Shown in pieces: positions 41,113-51,312 of a DNA stretch of 64,000 bases. The stretch's first letter is position 1; each line of letters begins with the position of its first letter. Position numbers and translations under genes: made by a program. Below the pieces are notes generated by a model. It searched no databases. It was not told where the DNA came from and worked only from the letters and a program-made list of their open reading frames with translations. Source of the DNA: Panonychus citri (taxonomy: Eukaryota > Arthropoda > Arachnida > Trombidiformes > Tetranychidae); the NCBI RefSeq assembly GCF_014898815.1, contig NW_026515448.1, positions 1 to 64,000 on the forward strand, written 5' to 3'.

Positions 41113-42943
41113 CTAGTATCCATTGGTTACCATTTCCTCTGTATTCCTCCACACTTGATCCAACACGGGACAACGCCAAGCATAGGCAGGATGGCTTGGG
41201 TCTAGTTTCCTTCTTGGATTTGTGACGTTTTCATTATATCTAATGCAGTTTATGCATTTTGGCTCTTTCTCGTCTTTATGAGCGCAGCTCTTAGTTGGAT
41301 GGTTTTCGCTGCAATGGCCACATCTTTCCTCTTCCTCTTTTGCTCTACATTTCTTTGTTGTATGCCCGAATCTTTGACATTTATAACATTGAGTGAAGCG
41401 GCTCTGGGGAAAAACTCTTAACCTTTCATATGCGGTTCTAATAAAGCCTTGTTTCATCAGCTGTGTGTACACTTCGGGTTCGCATTCATATACGAAACTT
41501 GATCCACCTTTCCGGAGTCTTTTTTTGAGAGCTAACCTCATAGATGATGAGGACAGTTGCTTTATATTTGTGTTGTAGAACATCAACTCTTCCTCGAGGT
41601 CTTGCGTACCATCCATGAAGAAAGTTGGGACTCTATCAATACATATCAATGGGTTTCTTTACGGATCGTTTTGATTTCAATCTCTCCAGGTTTACGATAC
41701 TCTCAGCCATTTTGATTGCTGATTCTTTGTTGTCGCAAATGTAGACAACTCTGTCTTGGGAGATAATAAAATTGGCTCGCATTACGACTCCTATTGTTCA
41801 GGTTTATCTTTGTCCTGATGTGTCTGTACAGTTCGTCACCAGTCATTGGCATTGGATTTTCTTCTGTGATTTGTGCTTTCACAATAAAGCAGGTACCATC
41901 CGTAGGAAGTGATCTACCTGGTAGAATCTTATTGATTATTCTTGGCTTCTCTTTCTCTACTCTTCGACTTTGTGTCACTGGATGTTGTTGTGACTTGTTT
42001 GTCTCTGGCCTCAGTTGTTCAAATAGGAGTACATTCGTGTTTTGTTTTCTCCTATGGCCCCTATTATATCCAGTTCAGCACCTTGAACGGAGCTACTATA
42101 AAAGCTTCTACTTTTCTTCCTATTTTATCCGGGGTGTTCGTTCTTCCTTTTATCCTTCCCTTCGCGATTTTCTTTGTTCTTGTCTCTGGCCTGGTATTCT
42201 CAATGACCGTAACTTCGGGATCGTCTGACGTTGTCCCATCTTCACTCTGACTTGTGACACTTCTTGTAGTTCCGTTTCCCTTCATGAGCATCTCGACCAT
42301 GTGTGTTAGACGCTGCACTTCTAGTCTGGCCTGACTTTGTTTCTCTTCATATTTTACCTCTTTCGCCATCAGTTCCAAGACCTTACATTGTAGCGCTTCT
42401 CTTTCCGTCTTTTCACTCTGTACCAGTTTTTCTAAGTTACTGATCTTGGCCTTAAGTTCCGTGTTTTCTTGTTCGAGGTCCTCCACTACAGTTGAAGCTT
42501 CACTGTTATATCCAGATCAGATCGATCCTCTTGTTCCTTGTCCTTTTCCTGGCAATAGCGACTCTCATCTTCTCTTCAAGGTCTTCCGTTAGTGAGTCAA
42601 TCTTTGCTATAAAGGTGGCCGCTGACGCGTGTAGGTCATTAGATCTACTAACCGACACAACGGTGCTGTTGAAGCTTTGGCATTTCTCTTTAACTTCACG
42701 GAGCATCTTGACTAGAGCCAAATCCTCTTTGCTTAGAGGTGACTTTAACCTTGACTTCTCCACATTCGCTAGATCCTTTTTCTTACCACTTCCGCTCAAA
42801 CTAATTGACGTGTTAGAACCACCAAATAGTCTAGCAATACTATTTCCTTCTGTCCGTTGATTCGGAGTTGAGGTTTTAACCGTATTCCGTTCATCACCTT
42901 GAGGGTTATGAGGCACCTTTTCACCATTTGATGAAGATGGCAT
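41113..42943 (-). pseudogene. D ORF1 (gag), several frameshifts
   Basis: Four overlapping minus-strand frames form one ORF1: a Ser-rich N-terminus (42943-42506), a coiled coil (42486-42064, LEQENTELKAKISNLEKL), a middle part (41978-41703) and a C-terminus with zinc knuckles (CYKCQRFGHTTKKC, CGHCSENHPTKSC, CINCIRYNENV; 41649-41113). This is the usual R1-clade gag layout; it packages element RNA. At least three shifts break it. Confidence 0.75.
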
Positions 42944-43120
42944 GTTGATGGCCGTAACCGGTAAACAAGATGACTTTTCACTTCACTGATTAAATAGATT
43001 TGTACCTGACGGGTTCACAAATAAATTTAAAACAAAATTTTTAATAAAAAACAAAAAGATCACTATTTTAAGATCATGATTGAGGAGCAAAAATAGCGTG
43101 GGTTGTTGAAATAACGTCAC

Positions 43121-43223
43121 TTGGTTGGGTTGGTTAGGTTAGGTTAGGTTAGGTTAGGTTAGGTTAGGTTAGGTTAGGTTAGGTTAGGTTAGGTTAGGTT
43201 AGGTTTTTTTTTTTTTTTTTTTT
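43121..43223. repeat. (TTAGG)n array 4 plus poly-T of element G2
   Basis: About 16 TTAGG units, perfect apart from the first few, end at 43203 and are followed by 20 T. Confidence 0.95.
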
Positions 43224-44340
43224 CGGGCAAATAGTTCCGAGAACGCTAAAATTTAAAACGCCTGATGATCTGACGTTCAAACCGCCAAAGGGTGGTCGTT
43301 CGCCAGATATCAGTCATTCTCGAGATTAGGCGTCTCTTCACGGTTTATTCAACTTGAGTTTACATCTCTGCCTACCACGGAATTTAGGTTGGCTATTGTA
43401 CAAAGGTTGATATCAGTTAATTACATAGGTAACTATACAAGCGAGATTAGTAATAGTTATAAAATTTGAACATTTGCGTTTTGTTATAAGTCGTCAGATT
43501 TCTGACGTAAGTTATTTGGCGTATGTGAAGGGTCTGGGCGATTTCAATTATTATTACAAATGTGGGAATTGGAAAAAAAATAATGGGGGAGGGGGAATGG
43601 TAATTTTCTACATTGGTTTGGTTAGGATCCTTAGTTAAGCGGAAGATATCACTATAAACGCCTAAAGATATTTCGCCTAATGTATACAAATTTAAGTTTC
43701 CGGCGTTCAATGTTTTTTATTCTTGCTCAAGTCCGGTAGCATCGCCTGATGATACCGGAACGTGTTAAACTGCAATTGACGCTGGTAGAGTTTATAAGAG
43801 GCGGCATATGATTAGGCGGTATAGTATGTTGGTGTGTGGTTACAATTCCTTGCTTGGTCTATTGGGTTTTCCTATTGGGCGTTTTGGTTGGTCCTAGCAC
43901 ATAAGTTTGTTGATGTCCGTCAAGTCCATTCGCGATTAGACTATCAGGCGATTTGTTGAGTGCAGTCATAACTGAACTTTGTATACAACCCGTATACCGA
44001 GGATAGTCATGACTTTCAGGCGGTTGTGAGTATATTTTGTATTCCTAAGTACTATAGCGATCGCCCGATCTATAGTAGCATTAGGCGTTTGTTATGTATT
44101 AATATTGTTGGCTGTGTTTATGGTTGTTTAAATTGTTTGTTTGGTGTTGGGAGTTGTACGGATATGTTGAATTTGTTCGTCTGAAAAGGTTTTTGTGAGG
44201 GTCCTGTTTGGGCGGTTGAGTTTGAGATTTTCGGTTTTATCGGTTTTGGTTTTAGGCGGTTGGTTTTTTAGGCGGTTGGTGGTGAAGTATGAACGGGATG
44301 AATGATTGGGCATTGGAATCGATTGAATTTATTTATACAA
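43224..44340 (-). other. G2 3' UTR
   Basis: Non-coding, with dense GGCG/CGCC words (for example near 43258, 43278, 43298, 43330, 43517, 43798, 43875). AATAAACCGTG is the reverse of 43339-43349. The block 43224-43350 is about 90 percent alike to 57057-57182 in G3, which suggests the RNA 3' end recognised by the shared reverse transcriptase. Confidence 0.75.
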
Positions 44341-45480
44341 TTATTTATCCGCACAACTAGATAAGTAGTTATGGATTTTCGCCTGTTGGGTTCGTAGCAC
44401 TTCCAAGTAAAATGGGCATATTGAGGACATTGTTGAATGTCCGTTGGCTTGGTTTTTAAGACGAGGAATCCTCGAACAGTTTATGCACTTATGTTCAAAC
44501 TTGTCGTCCTTTACAGGACATTTTGTAGTTTCATGTTCGCCTGAACATAAGAAACACTTTGTATTTGGCGTTTGTTGAATTGAACATTTTTTGGCGATGT
44601 GATTGAACCCTAGGCAGTTGAAGCATCTAGTGATTGGGATGTGGGGAAACACTTGTAAGAATTGGTATTCTAGGCGAATTCTTTGATGTTGCAGTAGCAG
44701 TTCGTATAACTTTTGTGTCACTCTAATAGCAATGTTTTTTGTATTTGACGTTGGTCTGTTAGTTTCCCTAACATGTAAAATTTCGCCTGAAAGATGTTCG
44801 CCTGATGTGTAATTGTCTTTAATAAAATCATTTTGGTCGTACATATAGTCTTTTAGTTGGTCGGTGTTGAGTGTTTTGTTCACATGTTTGATTATAACAT
44901 GGAGATTAGGCGGTTTAAGTTCTTCTGTGGCTAAAACGCCTGATTCATTAATTTTGGTTTTGATCTTATCACGATCTTTAGGCGTTGGTAGCACAATTAA
45001 ACATTTGTCTTTGGTTAAGGATTTTATTCCTTTAACGCCTGCTCCAATTTGGCGAATGTTGATAGATTTTTTAAATTGTGTAACACAATCGACTGTTGAA
45101 TCACTTGGCGTCTTCACTATTAGAGTACACTCTTCGTTCTTCTTGGGCACTTTGGTAATTGAAGCGTATGATTCTTTAGGCGGTTCACTAGGCACTTGTT
45201 GTTGTTTAAGCATAGACATTTCGTTAAAAACGTCTGATGCGAAAATGTTTTTGGCGTTTGTAATACCATTAAGGTCTTCCATAATGGTCTTAAGGTGAAC
45301 GTCTATTGCGTCTCTCGCCGACTTTTTAAGGTTGTTGAGAGAGTTCAATACACGCTCAATCTCGTGGACCTTTTCTCTTATGGCATTTGTAGCACTATCC
45401 ATTTGTGTAAGGGCTTCGCCCATACTTGATGATGGAGTAGAGTTGATACACATATTAGGCGGTTGAAAGAAACTTGTCAC
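44341..45480 (-). CDS. G2 ORF1 (gag), intact, 379 residues
   Basis: The protein has a helical N-terminus (residues about 20-75, EKVHEIERVLNSLNNLKK), a central domain with the RQIGAGVKGIKSL phrase seen in R1-clade gags, and three zinc knuckles near residues 290-345: CFNCLGFNHIAKKC, CFLCSGEHETTKC and CINCSRIPRL. It should bind element RNA and, if like other telomeric gags, direct it to chromosome ends. The frame is open from ATG 45480 to TAA. This is the only undamaged ORF1 in the window. Confidence 0.85.
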   Translation of the reverse strand: MTSFFQPPNMCINSTPSSSMGEALTQMDSATNAIREKVHEIERVLNSLNNLKKSARDAIDVHLKTIMEDLNGITNAKNIFASDVFNEMSMLKQQQVPSEPPKESYASITKVPKKNEECTLIVKTPSDSTVDCVTQFKKSINIRQIGAGVKGIKSLTKDKCLIVLPTPKDRDKIKTKINESGVLATEELKPPNLHVIIKHVNKTLNTDQLKDYMYDQNDFIKDNYTSGEHLSGEILHVRETNRPTSNTKNIAIRVTQKLYELLLQHQRIRLEYQFLQVFPHIPITRCFNCLGFNHIAKKCSIQQTPNTKCFLCSGEHETTKCPVKDDKFEHKCINCSRIPRLKNQANGHSTMSSICPFYLEVLRTQQAKIHNYLSSCADK

Positions 45481-45880
45481 AAAAACGATTATAACAGAAA
45501 CGCCTGATAACAGGAGTCTTGTCAGATCAGGCGGTCAAACGCCAGATAAATCAGGCGTTTTCGATCAGCTGATCTAATTAACGGCTATTTGTGACGTAGT
45601 AACTATCAGCTGTTTAACTAACGACTAACGCCTGATAGTTAACGGTTTTTCGCCAAATAATGGGCGTATTTTCAGGCGAAAACCCCAAAATTTGGTTTTT
45701 CACTGTTTATTTGAAAACTGGCCCACCAATTTTGATGTCCAATATACCAAAATGTTCCCCTTACGTTCCCACACAAGAATATATATGAAACAACTAGTAA
45801 AAAATATTTTTAAACATAAATAAAACCAAAAAACCAGGAGCATCAAAAAACGTGACTATCACGTTCAGAGGTTCAGGCAG
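45481..45880 (-). promoter_or_regulatory. G2 5' UTR / likely internal promoter region
   Basis: About 400 bases between TTAGG array 5 and the gag ATG. The ATG-proximal 200 bases (45490-45690) hold at least ten GGCG/CGCC words and inverted GATCAGCTGATC (45568-45579). The distal 200 bases (45690-45880) are AT-rich and lack the word after 45680. Elements of this kind normally carry an internal promoter; I see no definite initiator. Confidence 0.45.
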
Positions 45881-46517
45881 TTAGGTTAGGTTAGGTTAGG
45901 TTAGGTTAGGTTAGGTTAGGTTAGGTTAGGTTAGGTTAGGTGGGTTAGGTTGGTTGGAAGAGAGGTTGGGTTAGGTTGGGTTGGGTTAGGTTGGGTTAGG
46001 TTGGGTTAGGTTGGAAGTTTAGGTTGGGTTAGGTTGGGTTGGGTTAGGTTAGGTTAGGTTGGGTTGAGTTGGGTTAGGTTAGGTTAGGTTAGGTTGGGTT
46101 AGGTTAGGTTGGGTTGGGTTAGGTTGGGTTGGGTTAGGTTAGGTTAGGTTAGGTTAGGTTAGGTTGGGTTAGGTTGAGTTGAGTTGAGTTGGGTTAGGTT
46201 GAGTTAGGTTAGGTTAGGTTAGGTTAGGTTGGGTTAGGTTGGGTTAGGTTGAGTTAGGTTGGGTTGGGTTAGGTTGGTTGGGTTAGGTTAGGTTAGGTTG
46301 GGTTAGGTTAGGTTAGGTTAGGTTGGGTTAGGTTAGGTTAGGTTAGGTTAGGTTGGGTTAGGTTGGTTAGGTTAGGTTGGGTTAGTTGGGTTAGGTTAGG
46401 TTAGGTTAGGTTAGGTTAGGTTGGGTTAGGTTGGGTTAGGTTGGGTTAGGTTGGGTTAGGTTGGTTGGGTTAGGTTGGGTTAGGTTGGTTGGGTTTTTTT
46501 TTTTTTTTTTTTTTTTT
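45881..46517. repeat. (TTAGG)n array 5 with TTGGG variants, plus poly-T of T
   Basis: About 610 bases in which TTAGG alternates with many TTGGG and some TTGAG units, ending at 46493; 24 T follow. The A-to-G variants are frequent here and rare in array 4. Confidence 0.95.
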
Positions 46518-47050
46518 GCAAATGGTTTCCAGGTTCGTACAGACCCTTCACGGTTTATTTGATTAGTAGTAGACTCTCTGCCCGTTACCGGCGAGGTCGT
46601 AACTACGTTACGTTACAAGAAGCATCATACGTGCGTACAAAGTTAACAATTTGCTTTTTAGGGGAATACAATATTATAAGTTTGATTGAGGGAAGGGTGC
46701 AACTACGTGCGTATTTGGGTTACATAAGTGATTAAGTGAAGTGCTAGAGTTTCTCTACGCACTTCGTAATACAGTGGTTAGTAACTGTTACAATTTTGAT
46801 TACAAATATAAAAGATTTTCGGACCTGCTACGTAGGTGCGTAGGTGTACAGGTTAGTTTCTAAACTGAAGTGAGAGTCTGGATTACTCTACGCACTTCGT
46901 GAATATATAAAGATAAACATTTTCTTTGAAATTGATTACATCTGATTTGAGGGAGGGATACATAATATAGGGGGAAATCATTTTAAAACTATTGAAAAAT
47001 TGATTAAAATTCAAGTTAAAAGTTACATTAAAAATACTTGTACGTCCGTA
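46518..47050 (-). other. T 3' UTR
   Basis: Non-coding. AATAAACCGTG is the reverse of 46549-46559, only 42 bases from poly(A). By eye I count about 16 TACG or CGTA words in 533 bases, including CTACGTAGGTGCGTAGG near 46828 and CTACGCACTTCGT at 46756 and 46898. Confidence 0.7.
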
Positions 47051-47566
47051 TCAAGCCACAGTCGCATTCGCTGGTGCGTCTTCGTCCTCGTCGGTTTCGC
47101 CATTAATAGCCATTTCCAGCTCCATTTTATCAAGATTAGTTTTCAATAAAAAACGGTATACTTCTTTATCCATGTGGTACTTTGCAATGCGAAGGTCCTT
47201 TTGCTCTTTCCCAGGGTGATTATTTTCAATATGGAAGTTCCTCTCTTTTCCATCAAAGAAATACGCACAACATTCTTCACATTTTTCGATACTTGGTTGT
47301 CCACTTGTCGATTTCTTTTCTTTCCTTGACTTCTTCTTCCTGACTTTCTCAAGTTCTTCCATAATTCTATTTGTCTTACGGTCCAATACGTTTTGAAGTT
47401 CTCTGACTTGATTTTTCAAAGTCACCAGCGATTGTTGCAATTCAACAAGTACAATTGTTGCCGGAGCTATAGCTGGACGCGTAGTTGGTTTTTTAATGGG
47501 GGATTTACGAGCTTCTTTGGACGTAGCAGGTTTAGGGAGATCTTTTACCATTGAAGGTTTAACCAT
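47051..47566 (-). CDS. T ORF4: accessory C2H2-like protein, 171 residues
   Basis: An N-terminal Lys/Pro/Ala-rich stretch is followed by a coiled coil (residues about 40-85, LVTLKNQVRELQNVLDRK), a basic patch (RKKKSRKEKK) and the finger CEECCAYFFDGKERNFH...H (C-x2-C...H-x4-H). A helical tail ends DEDEDAPANATVA. The order coil, finger, helix matches ORF4 of G1 and G3, though this copy is shorter. Nucleic-acid binding is inferred from the finger. Confidence 0.65.
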   Translation of the reverse strand: MVKPSMVKDLPKPATSKEARKSPIKKPTTRPAIAPATIVLVELQQSLVTLKNQVRELQNVLDRKTNRIMEELEKVRKKKSRKEKKSTSGQPSIEKCEECCAYFFDGKERNFHIENNHPGKEQKDLRIAKYHMDKEVYRFLLKTNLDKMELEMAINGETDEDEDAPANATVA

Positions 47567-48395
47567 GTTGCGGCTATGGGTGACGTAGGTGTACGTTGCG
47601 TATTTAAAATAGTTTTAAAAGATTGTTGTGTGTCGACTTGATTTGGTTGTATTTATAACTTGTTTGCACAAGTGGAGAAGAGGTGATGTTGGCTCTTGAA
47701 CGGTAACTTTAAAATAACAACTTCTTGTAAAATTTGCAGGTATTTATACTGGTGGTGGTTAACAGGTGGTGACATCTAGTTACTTTCGCAATTGTTGTTT
47801 CACTACGAGGCTCGTAAACGTCTTTGCGTACTCAGGAACAATTTGTGTAACATTTGCAGTTTTCATAATCATTTGCTCTCTCAAATTTTCCTTGGCTTCG
47901 TTGTTCGACACATACGTTAGACGTACGTCTCACAAGGACGTAAGTCCATCCAGCTTTGTTTATTAGCTCAAAGTTTTCTTGGCACATCTGCTTCGTATCG
48001 TTGACATCTCTCGTAACGTTGAAGGGTCTTTCCATTTTAATTTTGGACGGTACTTTCCAAGATGATCTGCTTTAACACTCACGAGCTTGACTTGTAGACG
48101 ATTACTTTTCAAATGACTTGTTTATAAATACAGTCGCACTAATTGATTTTTCTCATCAATTTTCAGTCTCGTGATTGTAATGTGATACTTATTTAAGTGC
48201 TTTTCCAAACTTTGAGTAACAATTGTTGTAACATAATAATAATTTGAGGTTACAATTAGAGAGTTTTAACTTTTTTATAAAATCTTTTCATAATCTTTAT
48301 TAATTTCTTTGTAAATTTTCTTTTTATTTCTTTAAATTCTTTAATTGTTTTGTTCCCGTATTTGCGCCATCCTATTCTTTTCCATGAATCGGACT
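47567..48395 (-). other. T spacer between ORF3 and ORF4
   Basis: About 830 bases without a convincing ORF; frames of 66-79 codons occur on both strands but lack motifs. TACG/CGTA words are dense near 47580-47610 and 47815-47950. It may hold the ORF4 promoter or leader. Confidence 0.45.
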
Positions 48396-49499
48396 TTAGT
48401 TAACCACTTCATCCGATTGTGATGAGTTGACAGAAGATGCATTCGATGATGCTGATGACGATGAGCCAGATCCCGAGCTACCTGAGGATCCTGATGATGA
48501 TGATGTTTGGGATAAGCGGAGGGTTTTTGGGTGGGGATTTGTCTTTTTGTTTTTATTAGGATTACTTCCAATATCTGCAAGTTTCAACTGCTGTTCTAGT
48601 CCTTCCAGTTTCTTTCGAAGTTCAGCTGCTTTATCAGCTGCTTTAACTCTTTTCTTCTGCTTTTCTATCTCTTTCAGCATTTCTTTTCTAGCTTTTATCT
48701 CGTCTTTCTTTGACAGTTTCAGTGGCGTCTTCGTAACATTAGGAGTATCTATCTGTTCACTATTGAGCACTGAATCGACAGCTATTGAAAGTAAATCAGC
48801 CTTTGCTGGTGTAAGAGCTGAGCTTGTTTCCTCTGATAGAGAGATATTGGTACGTTGTTGATGATTATCAGGCGATTCTACTGAGCAAACCTTTTGTGCT
48901 GGTTGCATTACTTCGCTTTCAGCTGGATAATTTATCTCTTTAATAGCTTGGGTTAGCGTTAGTGAGATGTTATTATCAACAGGTTTTTCGCTGTTCTTTA
49001 CTCCAGCAGCTTTCTTTTTATCAATCATATCTATGATGTATCCAATTTGATGAACTTTACCATGCGCTGGTTTAGCATTAGCATTTGGAGGTATTTCTAA
49101 TTTTCCCACTGATGGCTCATTAATAATTTCTAAGGGTTGAGAATCTGGAAGAGGCTCTATTATCGTTGACATCATGATTTCACCTGGATTATCATCTTCA
49201 TCTTCTCCGTGAACACTTAGAGGAGACGTTATTTGCGGTGGTGTTGGAGAGTTAGACTGTTCAAGATGTTCCTTACTTGATCTTGGTGTGATATTCATTG
49301 AATCTTTCACACTTTGGCTGGTTGTTTCACTCTGCGTAAGGCAACTAGGTGCGTTTTCCTCAGGCTCAGCTTTATTTCGATCGTTTTTCTTCTCTTTATC
49401 TTTATCTTCTTCCTCTCTTTCTTTTCCTTTTTCTACCTTTGAAGGTTCTTCTTCAACGTTTTTATCTTTATCAGCTTCTTCCTCGGACTCTTCTCCTTG

Positions 49500-49530
<31 letters not shown>

Positions 49531-50921
49531 GCTTCTTCTTCTTCTTCCGCCTCGTCCTCGTCTTCGTCTTCGTCTTCATTTTCTTCTGCTTCTTCTTCGT
49601 CTGCGTCTTCTTCTTCTTCTTCTTCCTCTTCGTCGTCTTCTTCTACATCTTCTTTTTCCTCTACTTCTTCTTCTTCGTCCTCGTACGCACTCAGCTCTGC
49701 GTCTTCTTCGTCCTCTTCTTCTTCCGCAGCTGATGCAAACTTTGGTGATACCTTAGGCCCGGGCGTAGGTGAGAGAGTACGTTTACGTTTACGTATGTGC
49801 GTATTTGTACCCTCATCACTTTCTTCTGAACTAGAGACTGTTGCCTTTGATTTCCTTTTGGGGTTCGATTTACTGGTACTGGCTGATTCATTTCTTTGAA
49901 TAAGTTTTTCTTTTCTCTTGTTTTCTTTCTGCTTCAACCAATTAGTCTGTCGCTCTTCAAATTCCCTATTTGTCAAGTCAACCCATAGGCTCAGTTTCTT
50001 ATCAGTCTCTTGTAGACCCTTATGATAGGAATCTCGGTGTTTCTGCATGTTGTGTGCTCTTTCCATCTCCAGATAGTAGCATTTGGGCAAGATGCATATT
50101 TTACATCTTGTGATTCCTTTTTCTGGCGGTTTCAGTGACACAGTACCGGGTAAGAGTCTATCAAGGATGATTTTGTAACCATTTTCCTTGGTGAAGCCAG
50201 TCTTGAATTCCTTAGGGATCAGTTCATATTTCCTCTTGGGATAATTACCCCAATTCTCTATGTGAACTTCACCTTTTTTAACAGTAACTTTCTTAACAAC
50301 TTTCTTCTCTGGCACTTTCTCAGTTGAAGGCTTTTGGTGTTTCTTCTTGAGTTCAGTTAATTCACTTTTGAGGTTCGTAATTCGCTTTATCTTAGCTTCG
50401 TGAATAGCTTGAACTGACACTAGATGAGATTTAAGAGGGTCTTTAATCTTTTCTATCAGTTGTGCATTTTTTGTCATGGTATCGTTGTTATTATCTTCGA
50501 GGGTCTCGCTTATAATTTTCCATTGATCATTTTCAGTCGGTGGCAGTTTAATCTTCTTTTTAGGGTTATCACTTTGTTTATCACTTTGTTTAACAGTTTT
50601 CACTGGTAACTTGGTTGCGTTCACTTGTGATGGTCCAGGTGATTTTGCTGAACATGATTTTCCCTTGGTGACTTTTTTCTTAGGCTTTTCTAACATGGAG
50701 ATGATCTGGTCCTGGAACTCCTTCTGCTGTTTTACCATTTGAGCTTCACGCTCCGCTATCATTTTCATAATCATTTCCTTTTGAGCCATGGCACTTTCCT
50801 CGATACGTTGTTCTCTTAGACGTTCCTTTAGTTTTTGACACTTGTTACACAAACAAAGGCTTTCACTTGTTTCTTTATGGTGTTTGATGAATTTGTCCCA
50901 AGTTGTACTACGTATTGACAT
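48396..50921 (-). CDS. T ORF3: accessory C2H2-like protein, 841 residues
   Basis: I place the start at ATG 50921 (MSIRSTTWDKFIKHHK), which aligns with MEQPWDEFMETC of G3; the frame is open further up to 51353 but that part overlaps ORF2 and the spacer. A CLCNKC pair and helices open the protein. The shared block WGNYPKRKYELIPKEFKTGF precedes the finger CKICILPKCYYLEMER...HRDSYH (C-x4-C...H-x4-H). A nuclear-localisation-like stretch (NPKRKSKA, RKRKR) is followed by about 100 residues that are almost all Glu and Asp, a Ser/Pro region, a helix and a poly-Ser tail. A chromatin-associated role is plausible but unproven. Confidence 0.75.
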
Positions 50922-51312
50922 CAACCTAAAGGAGGTTTTGCCAGTGAGAGTTGTAGTACGAGGCACGTAAACACTTTTGTTGATAGTTGTTTGTGGATGA
51001 CAGTTTAAAATGGTAATGTTAAGATGATAAAAGCGTTGTAAGGTTTCACAAGAGAGTATCACTACGAGGCACCTAGGTGCGTAAACAGAGATTGAAACGA
51101 CACTTATTTTGTTGGGTTTAAAACGTATTTGTACTTCAACGCACACGAGTTTAAAAACGAATTGGGAATTGGTACGCAGCGTAACACAATTGATAAGATG
51201 TTGTTGACTTTGTTGGTGTTGGTAAGCAACTGATGATGAGTTGTTTCCTGTTTCCTTTTTCTGTAAGCAGCGGTGGCGCCATCTATAGACTCCCATTACG
51301 AGGCTCGTATTG
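50922..51312 (-). other. T spacer between ORF2 and ORF3
   Basis: This is non-coding despite an open frame across it. It holds repeated TACGAGGCACGTAAAC-like phrases (near 50956, 51063, 51298) and the CTCF-like site at 51272. Confidence 0.5.
51272..51288 (-). promoter_or_regulatory. CTCF-core-like site after T ORF2
   Basis: TATAGATGGCGCCACC on minus contains AGATGGCGC and, in reverse, GGTGGCGCC, both like insect CTCF cores. It lies about 25 bases past the ORF2 stop, the same relative place as the site at 26886 in G1. Confidence 0.35.

Larger units (their letters stand above)
31929..43120 (-). mobile_element. retrotransposon D, four-ORF plan, decayed
   Basis: An 11.2-kb unit bounded by TTAGG on both sides: 5' UTR, ORF1, ORF2, ORF3, ORF4, 3' UTR, poly(A). 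It is the largest complete unit here, but ORF1, the front of ORF2 and ORF4 are broken by frameshifts. Its RT is more distant from the others, and its 3' end (AATAAAGAGTTTTTCGG) groups with B. The words TGACG/CGTCA are frequent, especially in the 3' UTR. Confidence 0.8.
43224..45880 (-). mobile_element. retrotransposon G2: gag-only telomeric element
   Basis: This 2.66-kb unit lies between two TTAGG arrays and has a 400-base 5' UTR, one intact gag ORF and a 1.1-kb 3' UTR with poly(A). It contains no endonuclease, RT or accessory ORF. Its last 127 bases match those of G3 closely, and it is rich in GGCG/CGCC. I read it as a non-autonomous derivative of the G family. Confidence 0.85.

Noticed and set aside
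44128..44313. Small 61-codon ORF after gag in G2, as a remnant of ORF2
   Set aside because: No endonuclease motif is present and the composition is that of the surrounding UTR.
49288..49899. Plus-strand frame of about 200 codons, mostly Ser
   Set aside because: It is the antisense of the Glu/Asp tract in T ORF3; GAA/GAG read backwards gives TTC/CTC and TCT.
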